Source: UBA7672 sp035995285
GTDB taxonomy: Bacteria; Pseudomonadota; Alphaproteobacteria; Caulobacterales; Hyphomonadaceae
Reading direction: 5' to 3'
NCBI GenBank assembly: GCA_035995285.1
Contig: DASYKO010000585.1
Coordinates: 1-13,911 of the forward strand
Length of the DNA stretch: 13,911 nucleotides
Made by a program: the position numbers and the translations under genes. Below the pieces are notes generated by a model that ran no database searches, was not told the origin of the DNA, and saw nothing but the letters and a program-made list of their open reading frames with translations. Shown piece by piece: positions 6,785-13,357 of the stretch (its first letter is position 1; every line of letters begins with the position of its first letter).

Positions 6785-8067
6785 CGCATGGCCGCCTTTG
6801 CGTCAGACTTCTCGAACAGTTCGCGGAACACCGGGAAGATATCGCGCCGGTGAGATACCTTGCGCATCGCCATGCGCTCGTCGGAGCCCGCCACCAGTTC
6901 ATAGGCGCGCCACAGCGAGGACGCCTCGCCCCCGCCATCGTCCTTGGCGTGGCCCACTTCGAGGTAGGCGTAGTACTGGCACAGCGGCAGGATCGCCTCT
7001 TTCAGCAGGGCGATGGTGTTCTGGTTGTCCATCGGCAGGTTGTCGCCGTCCGAGGCCTGCGCCGCATAGATGTTCCACTGTGTCGCCGGATAGCGGTCGT
7101 GCACGATCCGCCCCATCTCCTCCAGCGCCGTTGACACCACCGTGCCGCCAGACTCGCGCGAGTGGAAGAAGGTCTCCTCATCCACTTCCTTGGCTTCATG
7201 CGTGTGGCGGATGAACACCACATCCACGCGCTTGTAGCGGCGCTTCAGGAACAGGTAGAGCAGCGAGTAGAACCGCTTGGCCAGGTCCTTCATGTGCTCG
7301 TCCATCGAGCCCGACACGTCCATCAGGCAGAACATCACCGCCCGCGCGACAGGCTTGGGCACCTGGTCATAGCGGCGGTAACGCACGTCGAACGGATCGA
7401 TGAACGGCACCAGCCGCATCTTGCGTTGCTTGCGGGCGAGTTCTTCCTTGAGCTCGGCGACCTTCTCGTCATTGCCGCCGATATCGTCGAGCCGGGCGAT
7501 CTCCGCCTCCAGCTTGGCCATCTCCTCGGGCTTGGGCCGCCCCAGCGCCATGCGCCGCGACAGCGAATTGCGCATCGTGCGTTGCACCGACAGGGCAGCG
7601 GGCGGGCCGGATGAGCGATAACCCGCCCGCACCGGCTGTGTCTCTTCCACGCCCATCACCTGGCGTTTGGCGAGGTCAGGAAGCTCAAGGTCTTCGAGGA
7701 ACAGGTCGAGGAATTCCTCATCCGACAGGGCAAAGCGGAAATCGTCCTCGCCCTCGCCGCCGTCCGAGGCGCCCCCGCCCCCCTCTTCCTCTTCCGGCCG
7801 CGGAATACCGTCGCCCTGGATGTACTTCTTGTTGCCCGGCAGCACGTATTCGCGGGTGCCGCCCTGGCTGCCGCGCCGCAGGATCGGCTCGCGCACGCCA
7901 TCGGCGGGCACCACGATGTCCCCGCCCTTTTCGACATCCTTGATCGAACGCTTGGCTGAAGCCTCCCGCACCGCCCGGCGGACGAGCGCACGCGCCCGCC
8001 TGATGAATCGCTGGCGGTTCGCCAGCGACTTGCCTCCCGGGTCCCGACGTCTGTCGATGATGTTCAT
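6781..8067 (-). CDS. yeaH: DUF444 family protein YeaH/YhbH (vWA-like)
   Basis: A 428-residue DUF444 protein, partner of PrkA. The N-terminus (MNIIDRRRDPGGKS-NRQRFIRR) is that of E. coli YeaH and of Bacillus YhbH, which is a sporulation-associated protein. Residues 91-110 form an acidic, Gly-rich linker, and 180-216 are charged with heptad-like spacing (possible coiled coil). The C-terminal half is von Willebrand A-like: D250-V-S252-G-S254 is the DxSxS metal site, and GGTVVST (308-313) and QASDGDN supply further MIDAS-type residues. It starts 28 nt after prkA ends, with only a weak GAAG ribosome site, and overlaps spoVR by 4 nt, so all three should be on one mRNA. In E. coli, YeaG and YeaH act together in the response to nitrogen starvation and are RpoS-dependent. 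The molecular role is unresolved. Confidence 0.95.
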   Translation of the reverse strand: MNIIDRRRDPGGKSLANRQRFIRRARALVRRAVREASAKRSIKDVEKGGDIVVPADGVREPILRRGSQGGTREYVLPGNKKYIQGDGIPRPEEEEGGGGASDGGEGEDDFRFALSDEEFLDLFLEDLELPDLAKRQVMGVEETQPVRAGYRSSGPPAALSVQRTMRNSLSRRMALGRPKPEEMAKLEAEIARLDDIGGNDEKVAELKEELARKQRKMRLVPFIDPFDVRYRRYDQVPKPVARAVMFCLMDVSGSMDEHMKDLAKRFYSLLYLFLKRRYKRVDVVFIRHTHEAKEVDEETFFHSRESGGTVVSTALEEMGRIVHDRYPATQWNIYAAQASDGDNLPMDNQNTIALLKEAILPLCQYYAYLEVGHAKDDGGGEASSLWRAYELVAGSDERMAMRKVSHRRDIFPVFRELFEKSDAKAAMR

Positions 8068-8095
8068 GGGATGCTTCGCGCCTAGCTGGCCATTC

Positions 8096-10036
8096 TTAGC
8101 TGGCTTGTTTCACTCGCATATACCACTCGACCAGCCGGCGGACCTGCCGCTCGGTATAGCCGCGCTCCACCATCCGCTGCACGAACTCGTCGTGTTTCTT
8201 CTCGCTGTCCGAGTCCTTCTTCGATCCGAACGAGATCACCGGCAGCAGATCCTCGACCTGGCTGAACATCCGCCGCTCGATCACTTCGCGGATCTTCTCA
8301 TAGCTCGTCCACGACGGGTTCTTGCCCTTGTTGTTGGCCCGCGCCCGCAGCGTGAACTTCACCACCTCGTTCCGGAAGTCCTTCGGGTTGGCGATGCCCG
8401 CCGGCTTCTCGATCTTCGATAGCTCCTGGTTCAGCAGCTCACGATCAAGCATCTGCCCGGTATCGGGATCCTTGAAGTCCTGATCCTCGATCCACGCGTC
8501 GGCATAGTCGACATAGCGGTCGAACAGGTTCTGGCCGTAGTCGTGATAGCTCTCCAGATACGCCTTCTGGATCTCATGGCCGATAAACTCCGCATACCGC
8601 GGCGCCAGGTCAGCCTTGATGAACTCCAGGTAGGAGCCCTCGGTGTCTTCCGGATACTGCTCGCGCTTGATCGCCTGCTCCAGCACGTACATCAGGTGCA
8701 CTGGATCGGCCGCGACTTCTTCCGTGTCGTGGTTGAACGTCGCCGAGAGAGCCTTGAAGGCAAAGCGGGTCGAGATTCCCTCCATGCCCTCGTCCACGCC
8801 CGCCGCGTCCTTGTATTCCTGCAGCGTGCGCGCCTTGGGATCGACCTCCTTGAGGCTCTCGCCATCATAGACCCGCATCTTGGCGAACAGGTTGGAGTTC
8901 TCGTGATGCTTCAGGCGCGAGAGCACCGAGAACCGCGCCAGCATTTCCAGCGTGCCCGGCGCCAGCGGGGCATCCGCCAGTTCCGAGGTATTCACCAGCT
9001 TCTCGTAGATCTTGGTCTCTTCCGTGACCCGCAGGGCATACGGCACCTTGATCACATAGATCCGGTCGATGAAGGCCTCGTTGGTCTTGTTGTTCTTGAA
9101 TGTGCGCCATTCGCTCTCGTTCGAGTGCGCCATCACGATGCCGGTGAACGGGATCGCCCCGATATTCTCCGAGCCGACATAGTTGCCCTCCTGCGTCGCC
9201 GTCAGCAGCGGGTGGAGCATCTTGATCGGCGCCTTGAACATCTCGACGAATTCGAGAACGCCCTGGTTTGCGCGGTTGAGGCCGCCCGAGTAGGAATACG
9301 CATCCGGGTCCGACTGCGAGTGGACCTCGAGCTTGCGGATATCGACCTTGCCGACCAGCGAGGAGATGTCCTGGTTGTTCTCATCCCCCGGCTCCGTCTT
9401 GGCGATGCCGATCTGGCGCAGGCGCGAGGGCTTCACCTTCGCCACCTTGAACTTGGTGATGTCCCCGCCGAACTCGTCCAGCCGCTTCAGAGCCCACGGG
9501 CTCATCAGGCCAGACAGACGCCGCCGCGGAATGCCGTAATCCTTCTGCAGCTGCTGCGCCTGTGTCTCCGGATCGAACAGCGCCAGCGGGCTCTCGAACA
9601 CCGGCGAGAGATCATTGCCCGCCTTCAGCACATAGATCGGCTGGTCTTCCATCAGCGCCTTGATGCGCTCGGCCAGCGATGACTTGCCGCCGCCGACGGG
9701 TCCCAGCAGGTAGAGGATCTGCTTGCGCTCTTCGAGCCCCTGGGCCGCCTGGCGGAAGAAGGCGACGATCCGCTCGATCGTCTCTTCCATGCCGTAGAAT
9801 TCCGAGAACCTCGGATAGGCCCGGATCGTCCGGTTGGAGTGGATGCGCCCCAGCCTTGGATCGCGCGACGTGTCGACCATCTCCGGCTCGCCGATTGCGG
9901 CCAGCAGGCGCTCGTGTGGGCCCGCATACATCAGCGGGTCCTTCTTGCAGCCTTCCAGATACTCCTGGACCGTCAGGATCGTCTCGCGACGGCTCTCGAA
10001 GGCTTTGGTGTAACTGTCGAATAGATCGCGCGACAT
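8096..10036 (-). CDS. prkA: PrkA family AAA+ / serine protein kinase (YeaG)
   Basis: A 646-residue PrkA/YeaG homologue. The N-terminal AAA+ part has its Walker A at G112-P-V-G-G-G-K-S-S120, preceded by the conserved EFYGMEETIERIV (79-91) and QILYLLGPVGGGK. The C-terminal PrkA domain was named for resemblance to cAMP-dependent kinases; E. coli YeaG autophosphorylates, whereas the Bacillus protein has been reported to act as an ATP-dependent protease, so the activity is debated. An upstream in-frame ATG at 10054 would add six residues (MEMGAT). I chose 10036 because GGGAG lies 5 nt before it and because the product then starts like YeaG (MSRDLFDSYTKAF). First gene of the operon with yeaH and spoVR; no stem with a T tract follows it, so read-through is expected. 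Confidence 0.95.
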   Translation of the reverse strand: MSRDLFDSYTKAFESRRETILTVQEYLEGCKKDPLMYAGPHERLLAAIGEPEMVDTSRDPRLGRIHSNRTIRAYPRFSEFYGMEETIERIVAFFRQAAQGLEERKQILYLLGPVGGGKSSLAERIKALMEDQPIYVLKAGNDLSPVFESPLALFDPETQAQQLQKDYGIPRRRLSGLMSPWALKRLDEFGGDITKFKVAKVKPSRLRQIGIAKTEPGDENNQDISSLVGKVDIRKLEVHSQSDPDAYSYSGGLNRANQGVLEFVEMFKAPIKMLHPLLTATQEGNYVGSENIGAIPFTGIVMAHSNESEWRTFKNNKTNEAFIDRIYVIKVPYALRVTEETKIYEKLVNTSELADAPLAPGTLEMLARFSVLSRLKHHENSNLFAKMRVYDGESLKEVDPKARTLQEYKDAAGVDEGMEGISTRFAFKALSATFNHDTEEVAADPVHLMYVLEQAIKREQYPEDTEGSYLEFIKADLAPRYAEFIGHEIQKAYLESYHDYGQNLFDRYVDYADAWIEDQDFKDPDTGQMLDRELLNQELSKIEKPAGIANPKDFRNEVVKFTLRARANNKGKNPSWTSYEKIREVIERRMFSQVEDLLPVISFGSKKDSDSEKKHDEFVQRMVERGYTERQVRRLVEWYMRVKQAS

Positions 10037-10040
10037 CGTA

Positions 10041-10046
10041 GCTCCC
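10041..10046 (-). promoter_or_regulatory. ribosome binding site deciding the prkA start
   Basis: GGGAGC on the - strand lies 4-5 nt upstream of the ATG at 10036. The alternative ATG at 10054 has no comparable purine run at proper spacing. The choice also agrees with the N-terminus of E. coli YeaG. Confidence 0.65.
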
Positions 10047-10281
10047 ATTTCCAACCCTGGAGGGTCACAGAGGCTCGGAACGGCACGTCAACAAACACAT
10101 CAGGTTCAGTCAGCCCGCCACGCATCGTCGTCTGCCGGGCCGCCGTCTCCCCTGCAGGGCTGCACACCTGCTGGCTGCACCTTCTCGGGACGCCCCGTCC
10201 GCCGCGATATGGGAGCGGCGAGGCTACCCCGGTGGTGCGCTAAGGGACACTCTCTTCAGATGTCGGCGCCGTTGCGACGAA

Positions 10282-10303
10282 TTGAAGAGGGCGGCTGCTT
10301 CAA
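10282..10303. repeat. inverted repeat in the prkA upstream region
   Basis: TTGAAG (10282-10287) and CTTCAA (10298-10303) form perfect 6-bp arms separated by 10 nt of GC-rich sequence. The spacing would suit a dimeric regulator or a leader hairpin. The same hexamer appears again at 10357-10362. Confidence 0.45.
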
Positions 10304-10415
10304 ACTCCCCGACGCATGAGTCGTAATACTAACGGAATCTAGGCTTTATCTCTACCCTTCAACCCCAGCAGAAGAACACTTCAGCATGAGGTTCGCCCCA
10401 CGTAACGCGTGCGAC

Positions 10416-10439
10416 GCACATTTTGCGGCCTGAATGTGC
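10416..10439 (-). terminator. weak hairpin downstream of the topoisomerase IB gene
   Basis: Perfect 7-bp arms GCACATT (10416-10422) and AATGTGC (10433-10439) enclose a 10-nt loop, 7 nt beyond the topoisomerase stop. No T tract follows on the - strand, so it is at best a weak or factor-assisted terminator. Confidence 0.3.
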
Positions 10440-10445
10440 AGCTGA

Positions 10446-11474
10446 TTATTTTACCGCCTCCCGCTTGAGCAAACGCACCAGCGCCGTTTCGCCGCGGGAA
10501 AGCCCCACCCTCTGGGGGCCGGTAAACAGGGGCGAGGGGTCAAATTGTTCGTCTGTGAACGCAGCCTGCACCAAAGGGTGCACATAGCTGCCCTTTGCGA
10601 CCGTCGGGGTATTGGCCAGGAATCTGGCGCTCTCCTTGATCGACTGCTTGAGCGCATCCTTACGTTTTTTCATGTCAGCCGGATCAAACTCCTGCAGAGC
10701 TCCTGCCACAATTGAGCTGGCCCGGAAGGTACGGAAATCCCGCGCCGACGTCGTCTCGGAAAACCGCTGCCGCAGCGCGGCGTTGACCTCGTCGGCCGAC
10801 AGACAGTGATCCGCCCCCTCCTTGTCCTTCCACCTGAACAGCATCGCGCCGGGCTGCTCCTTGAGATGCGCCAGCGCCCTCGCCAGCTGCGGATCGTCCA
10901 CAATCCGCTGGATGCGCTTGCCGCCCTTGCCGAAGAATCTGAGCCGAACCTTGCCGTCCTTGATCACCACATCCTTGCGCGTCAGCGTCGTGGCGCCGCG
11001 CCCGCCATCTTCCCGCGAGTATTCCGGATAGCCGACCCGCAGCCCGCCCCTGTCGAGCAGCGCCAGCGCACAACCCAGCGCAAAGTCCTCATCGATCGTC
11101 TGGCGCCGCAGCTGTTTTTCGATCCACTCGCGCGTCTCGCCCAGCTTGTCGCCAAAGTGCTCAAGCTTCTCCTGCTTCACGGCGTTGGCCGTCTCGGTCC
11201 ACTTCTCGTGATACTTGTACTGCAGCCTTCCCGCCTCATCCCGCCCCACCGCCTGGATGTGGCTCTTCGGGTCGCGCGCCAGCTTCACCTCTTCCCACGC
11301 CGGCGGCACCGCCAGCTTCTGCAAGCGCTCCTTTATCTTGGTGTCGCTGACAGGATGTTTCTTGCTATCGACATACGCAAACCCCTTGCCCTTGCGCAGC
11401 CGGCGCAGCGGCAAGGCATCCGGCTCGACATACTTCAGCCCGACACTCACGGCCCGCTCCGGCGCACTCAGCAT
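10446..11474 (-). CDS. DNA topoisomerase IB
   Basis: A 342-residue poxvirus/Deinococcus-type topoisomerase IB, which relaxes supercoils by nicking one strand through a 3'-phosphotyrosine bond without ATP. Active-site residues of the family are in place: R146 in GGLRVG, K183 in FFGKGGK, R248 in DFRTF, N288 in LANTP (bacterial enzymes commonly have Asn where vaccinia has His) and nucleophile Y297 in GSYVHP. The N-terminal domain spans about 1-95 (RRLRKGKGFAYVD, KIKERLQKLAVPPAW, GRLQYKYHEKW). Small departures are DFRTF where DFRTW is usual, and a Gly before the catalytic SY where a basic residue is usual. GGGAGG lies 6 nt upstream of the ATG. It is divergent from the secreted-protein gene with a 98-nt shared promoter region. 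Such genes often lie in stress or DNA-repair neighbourhoods. Confidence 0.95.
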   Translation of the reverse strand: MLSAPERAVSVGLKYVEPDALPLRRLRKGKGFAYVDSKKHPVSDTKIKERLQKLAVPPAWEEVKLARDPKSHIQAVGRDEAGRLQYKYHEKWTETANAVKQEKLEHFGDKLGETREWIEKQLRRQTIDEDFALGCALALLDRGGLRVGYPEYSREDGGRGATTLTRKDVVIKDGKVRLRFFGKGGKRIQRIVDDPQLARALAHLKEQPGAMLFRWKDKEGADHCLSADEVNAALRQRFSETTSARDFRTFRASSIVAGALQEFDPADMKKRKDALKQSIKESARFLANTPTVAKGSYVHPLVQAAFTDEQFDPSPLFTGPQRVGLSRGETALVRLLKREAVK

Positions 11475-11572
11475 GCCGCGCCTCCCGCTTGCTGCACGCC
11501 TCTGGACTTGGCCGCAGTCGCAACTACGGTTCGCGCGAATCGTCGTGCGGAAAAACGATGCGGGGAATACCG

Positions 11573-12310
11573 ATGAGATTGCGTCACGCTCTTCCGGCCG
11601 TCGCGCTTGCGCTGACGATGGCCCTGCCGACGCTTGCCCAGAAACCGGCCCCGAAAGCAGCGGAGCCCAACTGGCTCGCCCGCTGCAACCGGCAGCTCAA
11701 CGCCGGCAACAACGATCCCGAGACCGGCAACTATATCTACTTCACGCGCGGCAAGGACGCCGGCGCCGCCGCCCGCTCCGAGTTCGACTACAAGGCCAGC
11801 AATTCGGCCCGCAACTCCATCTATCCGACCGAGGCGAAAGACCTGCTGAACCCGTTTGGCAGCCCGTCGATCAGCATGGGCTACTACGCAACGGGAGATG
11901 CCGCGCCGACGATCGGGCACATCAGCTTCGGCTCCTCGGCCAAGGACTTCAAACCGATCCCCGGCACACCGATCCAGATCAAGCTCGTCCTGGATGGCAA
12001 GACATTCGGCCCCTACGCCCCGAAGGAATCCGGCAACACCGACGGCATGTATTCCGTCTGGTTCGACACCGCCGACACCGACGGCGACTCGAAACCGCCT
12101 CTCCTCAAGCCCAAGGAATTCGCCGCCCTCGCCAAGGCCGTCGATGCGATGACCGCCTCCGAAGTCGTGCTGGTGCAGAACGGCGTCGACATTGTCCGCA
12201 CTCCCATCACCCCGACCAAGCGCGTCATGGGGCGCGATGGTCTCGCCCCGTGGGCCAAGTCGGTCGGTCGCAGCGACGGCATTACCTGCTTGGACAAGAT
12301 CGTGAACTAG
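11573..12310 (+). CDS. secreted protein of unknown function
   Basis: I do not recognise this 245-residue protein. Its N-terminus MRLRHALPAVALALTMALPTLAQ is a typical Sec signal peptide with probable cleavage after A22 (TLA-Q), so the mature protein should be periplasmic or secreted. The mature part has only two cysteines, C38 near its start (WLARCNRQ) and C239 near its end (GITCLDKI), which could form one disulfide tying the termini together. The middle is beta-rich in appearance with many Gly, Asp and Pro; no catalytic motif is visible. I chose ATG 11573 because GGGGA lies 6 nt upstream and the signal peptide starts there; the frame stays open upstream to 11489, but those residues look non-coding. 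It converges on the hemerythrin gene with only 7 nt between stops. Confidence 0.8.
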   Translation: MRLRHALPAVALALTMALPTLAQKPAPKAAEPNWLARCNRQLNAGNNDPETGNYIYFTRGKDAGAAARSEFDYKASNSARNSIYPTEAKDLLNPFGSPSISMGYYATGDAAPTIGHISFGSSAKDFKPIPGTPIQIKLVLDGKTFGPYAPKESGNTDGMYSVWFDTADTDGDSKPPLLKPKEFAALAKAVDAMTASEVVLVQNGVDIVRTPITPTKRVMGRDGLAPWAKSVGRSDGITCLDKIVN

Positions 12311-12317
12311 CCTCACC

Positions 12318-12779
12318 TCAGGCCATCTCTCCCAGCAATTCCTTCTTCCGCGCCAGCATCTTCTCGCCGAGCTCTTTCAGCTCGGCCGCCGGGATCAGTT
12401 TGCGGACCTTGGGAAACATCTCCTCTTCCTCCTCCTTGAGGTGGTGGAAGATGTAGTCCTTCAGAACCTTCGCCTCGCCCGAATAGGCGATCGTGCTCTC
12501 ATCCGCCTTGTGCAGGTCGGGAATGACTTTCTTGTCGGCGGCGCGATGCTCCTCGATGCCCTCGGCCACCATCCGCGCGTCCTGGATGTCGTCGGAGTGA
12601 TCGAGGAAGGCCGGATAGAACAGCTCCTCCTCGATCGTCGTATGCGCGTGAAGCTCGTGCTCGATCCGCTTCAACAGCGTCTTGCGGCGCTTGATCGCCT
12701 GCTCGGTGGTGTCAGCGAATTCCGTGCACAGCTTGCGCAGCAGCTGATGGTCTTCACGCAGCAATGTGATCGCGTCCAA
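12318..12779 (-). CDS. hemerythrin HHE cation-binding domain protein
   Basis: A 153-residue four-helix hemerythrin-like protein that would bind a diiron centre for O2, NO or redox sensing or storage in the cytoplasm. Candidate ligands are H11 in EDHQLL, H46 and E50 in HAHTTIEEE, H78 in EEHRA, and H112/H113 with E117 in IFHHLKEEEEEMFP. This is the HHE pattern across the whole length. The start is a TTG at 12779; no in-frame ATG lies upstream, GGAGG is 6 nt before it, and the product then begins MDAITLLREDH as relatives do. An exact EcfG-type promoter lies 48-73 nt upstream, so it is probably a general-stress gene. Its stop is 7 nt from that of the convergent secreted-protein gene, with no terminator between them. 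Confidence 0.93.
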   Translation of the reverse strand: MDAITLLREDHQLLRKLCTEFADTTEQAIKRRKTLLKRIEHELHAHTTIEEELFYPAFLDHSDDIQDARMVAEGIEEHRAADKKVIPDLHKADESTIAYSGEAKVLKDYIFHHLKEEEEEMFPKVRKLIPAAELKELGEKMLARKKELLGEMA

Positions 12780-12785
12780 GGCCGG

Positions 12786-12790
12786 CCTCC
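12786..12790 (-). promoter_or_regulatory. ribosome binding site that fixes the TTG start of the hemerythrin gene
   Basis: GGAGG on the - strand lies 6 nt upstream of TTG 12779. With the expected transcription start near 12820 it is the only Shine-Dalgarno site inside the leader. Confidence 0.7.
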
Positions 12791-12826
12791 GAAAAATGGG
12801 TGCGGTTACGCCGTCCCGACAGCATC

Positions 12827-12852
12827 AACGCTCCTTTCCGGGCGCAGGTTCC
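12827..12852 (-). promoter_or_regulatory. EcfG-type general stress promoter of the hemerythrin gene
   Basis: On the - strand GGAAC (12852-12848) and CGTT (12830-12827) are separated by exactly 17 nt, the full consensus of the alphaproteobacterial general-stress sigma factor EcfG (GGAAC-N16/17-CGTT). Transcription would begin near 12820, giving a leader of about 40 nt that carries the GGAGG site. Confidence 0.7.
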
Positions 12853-12897
12853 CAGCCGGCTGAGCCGCACCTCACAGGCCCCGAGCAGATAGGCAAA

Positions 12898-12923
12898 GGG
12901 CGGCGGCCCGAAAGCCGCCGCCC
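12898..12923 (-). terminator. terminator of the small acidic protein gene
   Basis: A perfect 10-bp GC-only stem, GGGCGGCGGC (12898-12907) with GCCGCCGCCC (12914-12923) and a 6-nt loop, 41 nt after the stop of the - strand gene. On that strand TTT follows, a short T tract. It also separates that gene from the hemerythrin promoter. Confidence 0.7.
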
Positions 12924-12963
12924 ACCACCCAGCCTGCGTTAGCTTCAGGCTAGAACCGGATGC

Positions 12964-13221
12964 TTACTGATAACTCCAGACGATGTGCTCGCCCTCCGCG
13001 CCATCGCCCGACCATTCCAGATCATCGTGAAACCGCAGGCGGACATGGTCTGAATCTTCCATCTCCATCGCCGGATCCCAGCCCGCCAGCTTCTCCTGGG
13101 CGTCGCCGAACAGGTCGAACCGGCCCGGCGGATAAATCCCGAAATCCGGCTTCTCCCCATAGCCGACCAGTTCGCCATCCGCCGGCTCAACACTGCGCAA
13201 ACCCACCATCGCCATCTCCAT
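12964..13221 (-). CDS. small acidic protein of unknown function
   Basis: I do not recognise this 85-residue protein. It has about 20 Asp/Glu against 6 Lys/Arg, several aromatic residues (PDFGIYPPGRFDLFGD, FHDDLEW, HIVWSYQ), no cysteine, no signal peptide and no membrane segment, so it should be a soluble acidic cytoplasmic protein. The frame is open upstream to a TTG at 13242, but I chose ATG 13221, which has GGGAG 8 nt before it; ATG 13215 is also possible. Support for it being real comes from its setting: an EcfG-like promoter upstream and a perfect GC hairpin downstream. Overlapping ORFs in other frames are Arg/Ser/Trp-rich and look like shadows. It may belong to the same stress regulon as the hemerythrin gene. 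Confidence 0.65.
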   Translation of the reverse strand: MEMAMVGLRSVEPADGELVGYGEKPDFGIYPPGRFDLFGDAQEKLAGWDPAMEMEDSDHVRLRFHDDLEWSGDGAEGEHIVWSYQ

Positions 13222-13264
13222 GTCTGCCGCTCCCGTGCGCAAAGCACAGGGGCATTTCCGGAGA

Positions 13265-13290
13265 AACGCATGAACACAGCGGCAGGTTAC
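13265..13290 (-). promoter_or_regulatory. EcfG-like promoter of the small acidic protein gene (one mismatch)
   Basis: On the - strand GTAAC (13290-13286) and CGTT (13268-13265) are 17 nt apart, one mismatch from GGAAC-N17-CGTT. The predicted start near 13258 leaves a leader of about 37 nt before the ATG, almost the same geometry as in the hemerythrin gene. The mismatch is in the conserved GG of the -35, so this is less sure. Confidence 0.45.
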
Positions 13291-13303
13291 GCCGCCCGCA
13301 ACG

Positions 13304-13332
13304 AAAAAGGCGGCAGCCGAAGCCGCCGCCTT
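13304..13332 (-). terminator. UUCG-loop intrinsic terminator
   Basis: On the - strand an 11-bp stem (one G-U pair) closed by a C(UUCG)G tetraloop, arms AAGGCGGCGGC and GCTGCCGCCTT, is followed directly by a T run at 13308-13304. It begins 25 nt after the TAA of the gene at the right edge and shields the small acidic protein gene from read-through. Confidence 0.9.
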
Positions 13333-13357
13333 CCCTGTCGTGAGTTCGGCCTGAGCC

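Larger units (their letters stand above)
10037..10445 (-). other. 409-nt gap: long prkA leader and 3' region of the topoisomerase gene
   Basis: No convincing gene is present on either strand; the few short ORFs lack ribosome sites. Base composition is mixed, with an AT-richer part at about 10320-10380. On the - strand TTGAAG (10362-10357) and TAGATT (10341-10336) could be a promoter, but the 15-nt spacing is short; it would give prkA a leader of about 300 nt. TTGAAG/CTTCAA recurs: an inverted repeat at 10282-10287/10298-10303, and a 7-bp CTCTTCA/TGAAGAG pairing at about 10250-10290. A 7-bp hairpin GCACATT/AATGTGC (10416-10422, 10433-10439) follows the topoisomerase stop but lacks a T tract. 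I found no EcfG (GGAAC-N16/17-CGTT) or sigma54 match. Confidence 0.5.

Noticed and set aside
8083..8104. Direct repeat TAGCTGGC (8083-8090 and 8097-8104) at the prkA/yeaH junction.
   Set aside because: Two copies of 8 nt, one inside the prkA end, is easily chance; no further copies and no mobile element features.
5798..9682. Long + strand ORFs opposite spoVR, yeaH and prkA.
   Set aside because: Antisense shadows caused by high GC at third codon positions; the - strand products match known families over their full length.
10167..10442. Short ORFs in the prkA upstream gap, such as a 36-codon + strand frame at about 10209 and a 15-codon one at 10387.
   Set aside because: No ribosome sites, no known motifs, and lengths expected by chance.
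11468..12316. A 282-codon - strand ORF opposite the secreted-protein gene.
   Set aside because: The + strand frame has a signal peptide, a ribosome site and a balanced composition; the - strand product is Gly/Val/Arg-rich with no such features.
12754..12825. A 23-codon upstream ORF (ATG at 12825) with a strong AAAGGAG site, overlapping the hemerythrin start out of frame; looked like a regulatory leader peptide or a frameshifted N-terminus.
   Set aside because: The AAAGGAG lies inside the 17-nt spacer of the exact EcfG promoter and the ATG follows the -10 CGTT within 1 nt, so it would lie upstream of the expected transcription start. The hemerythrin N-terminus is complete from TTG 12779. A longer transcript from another promoter would reopen the question.
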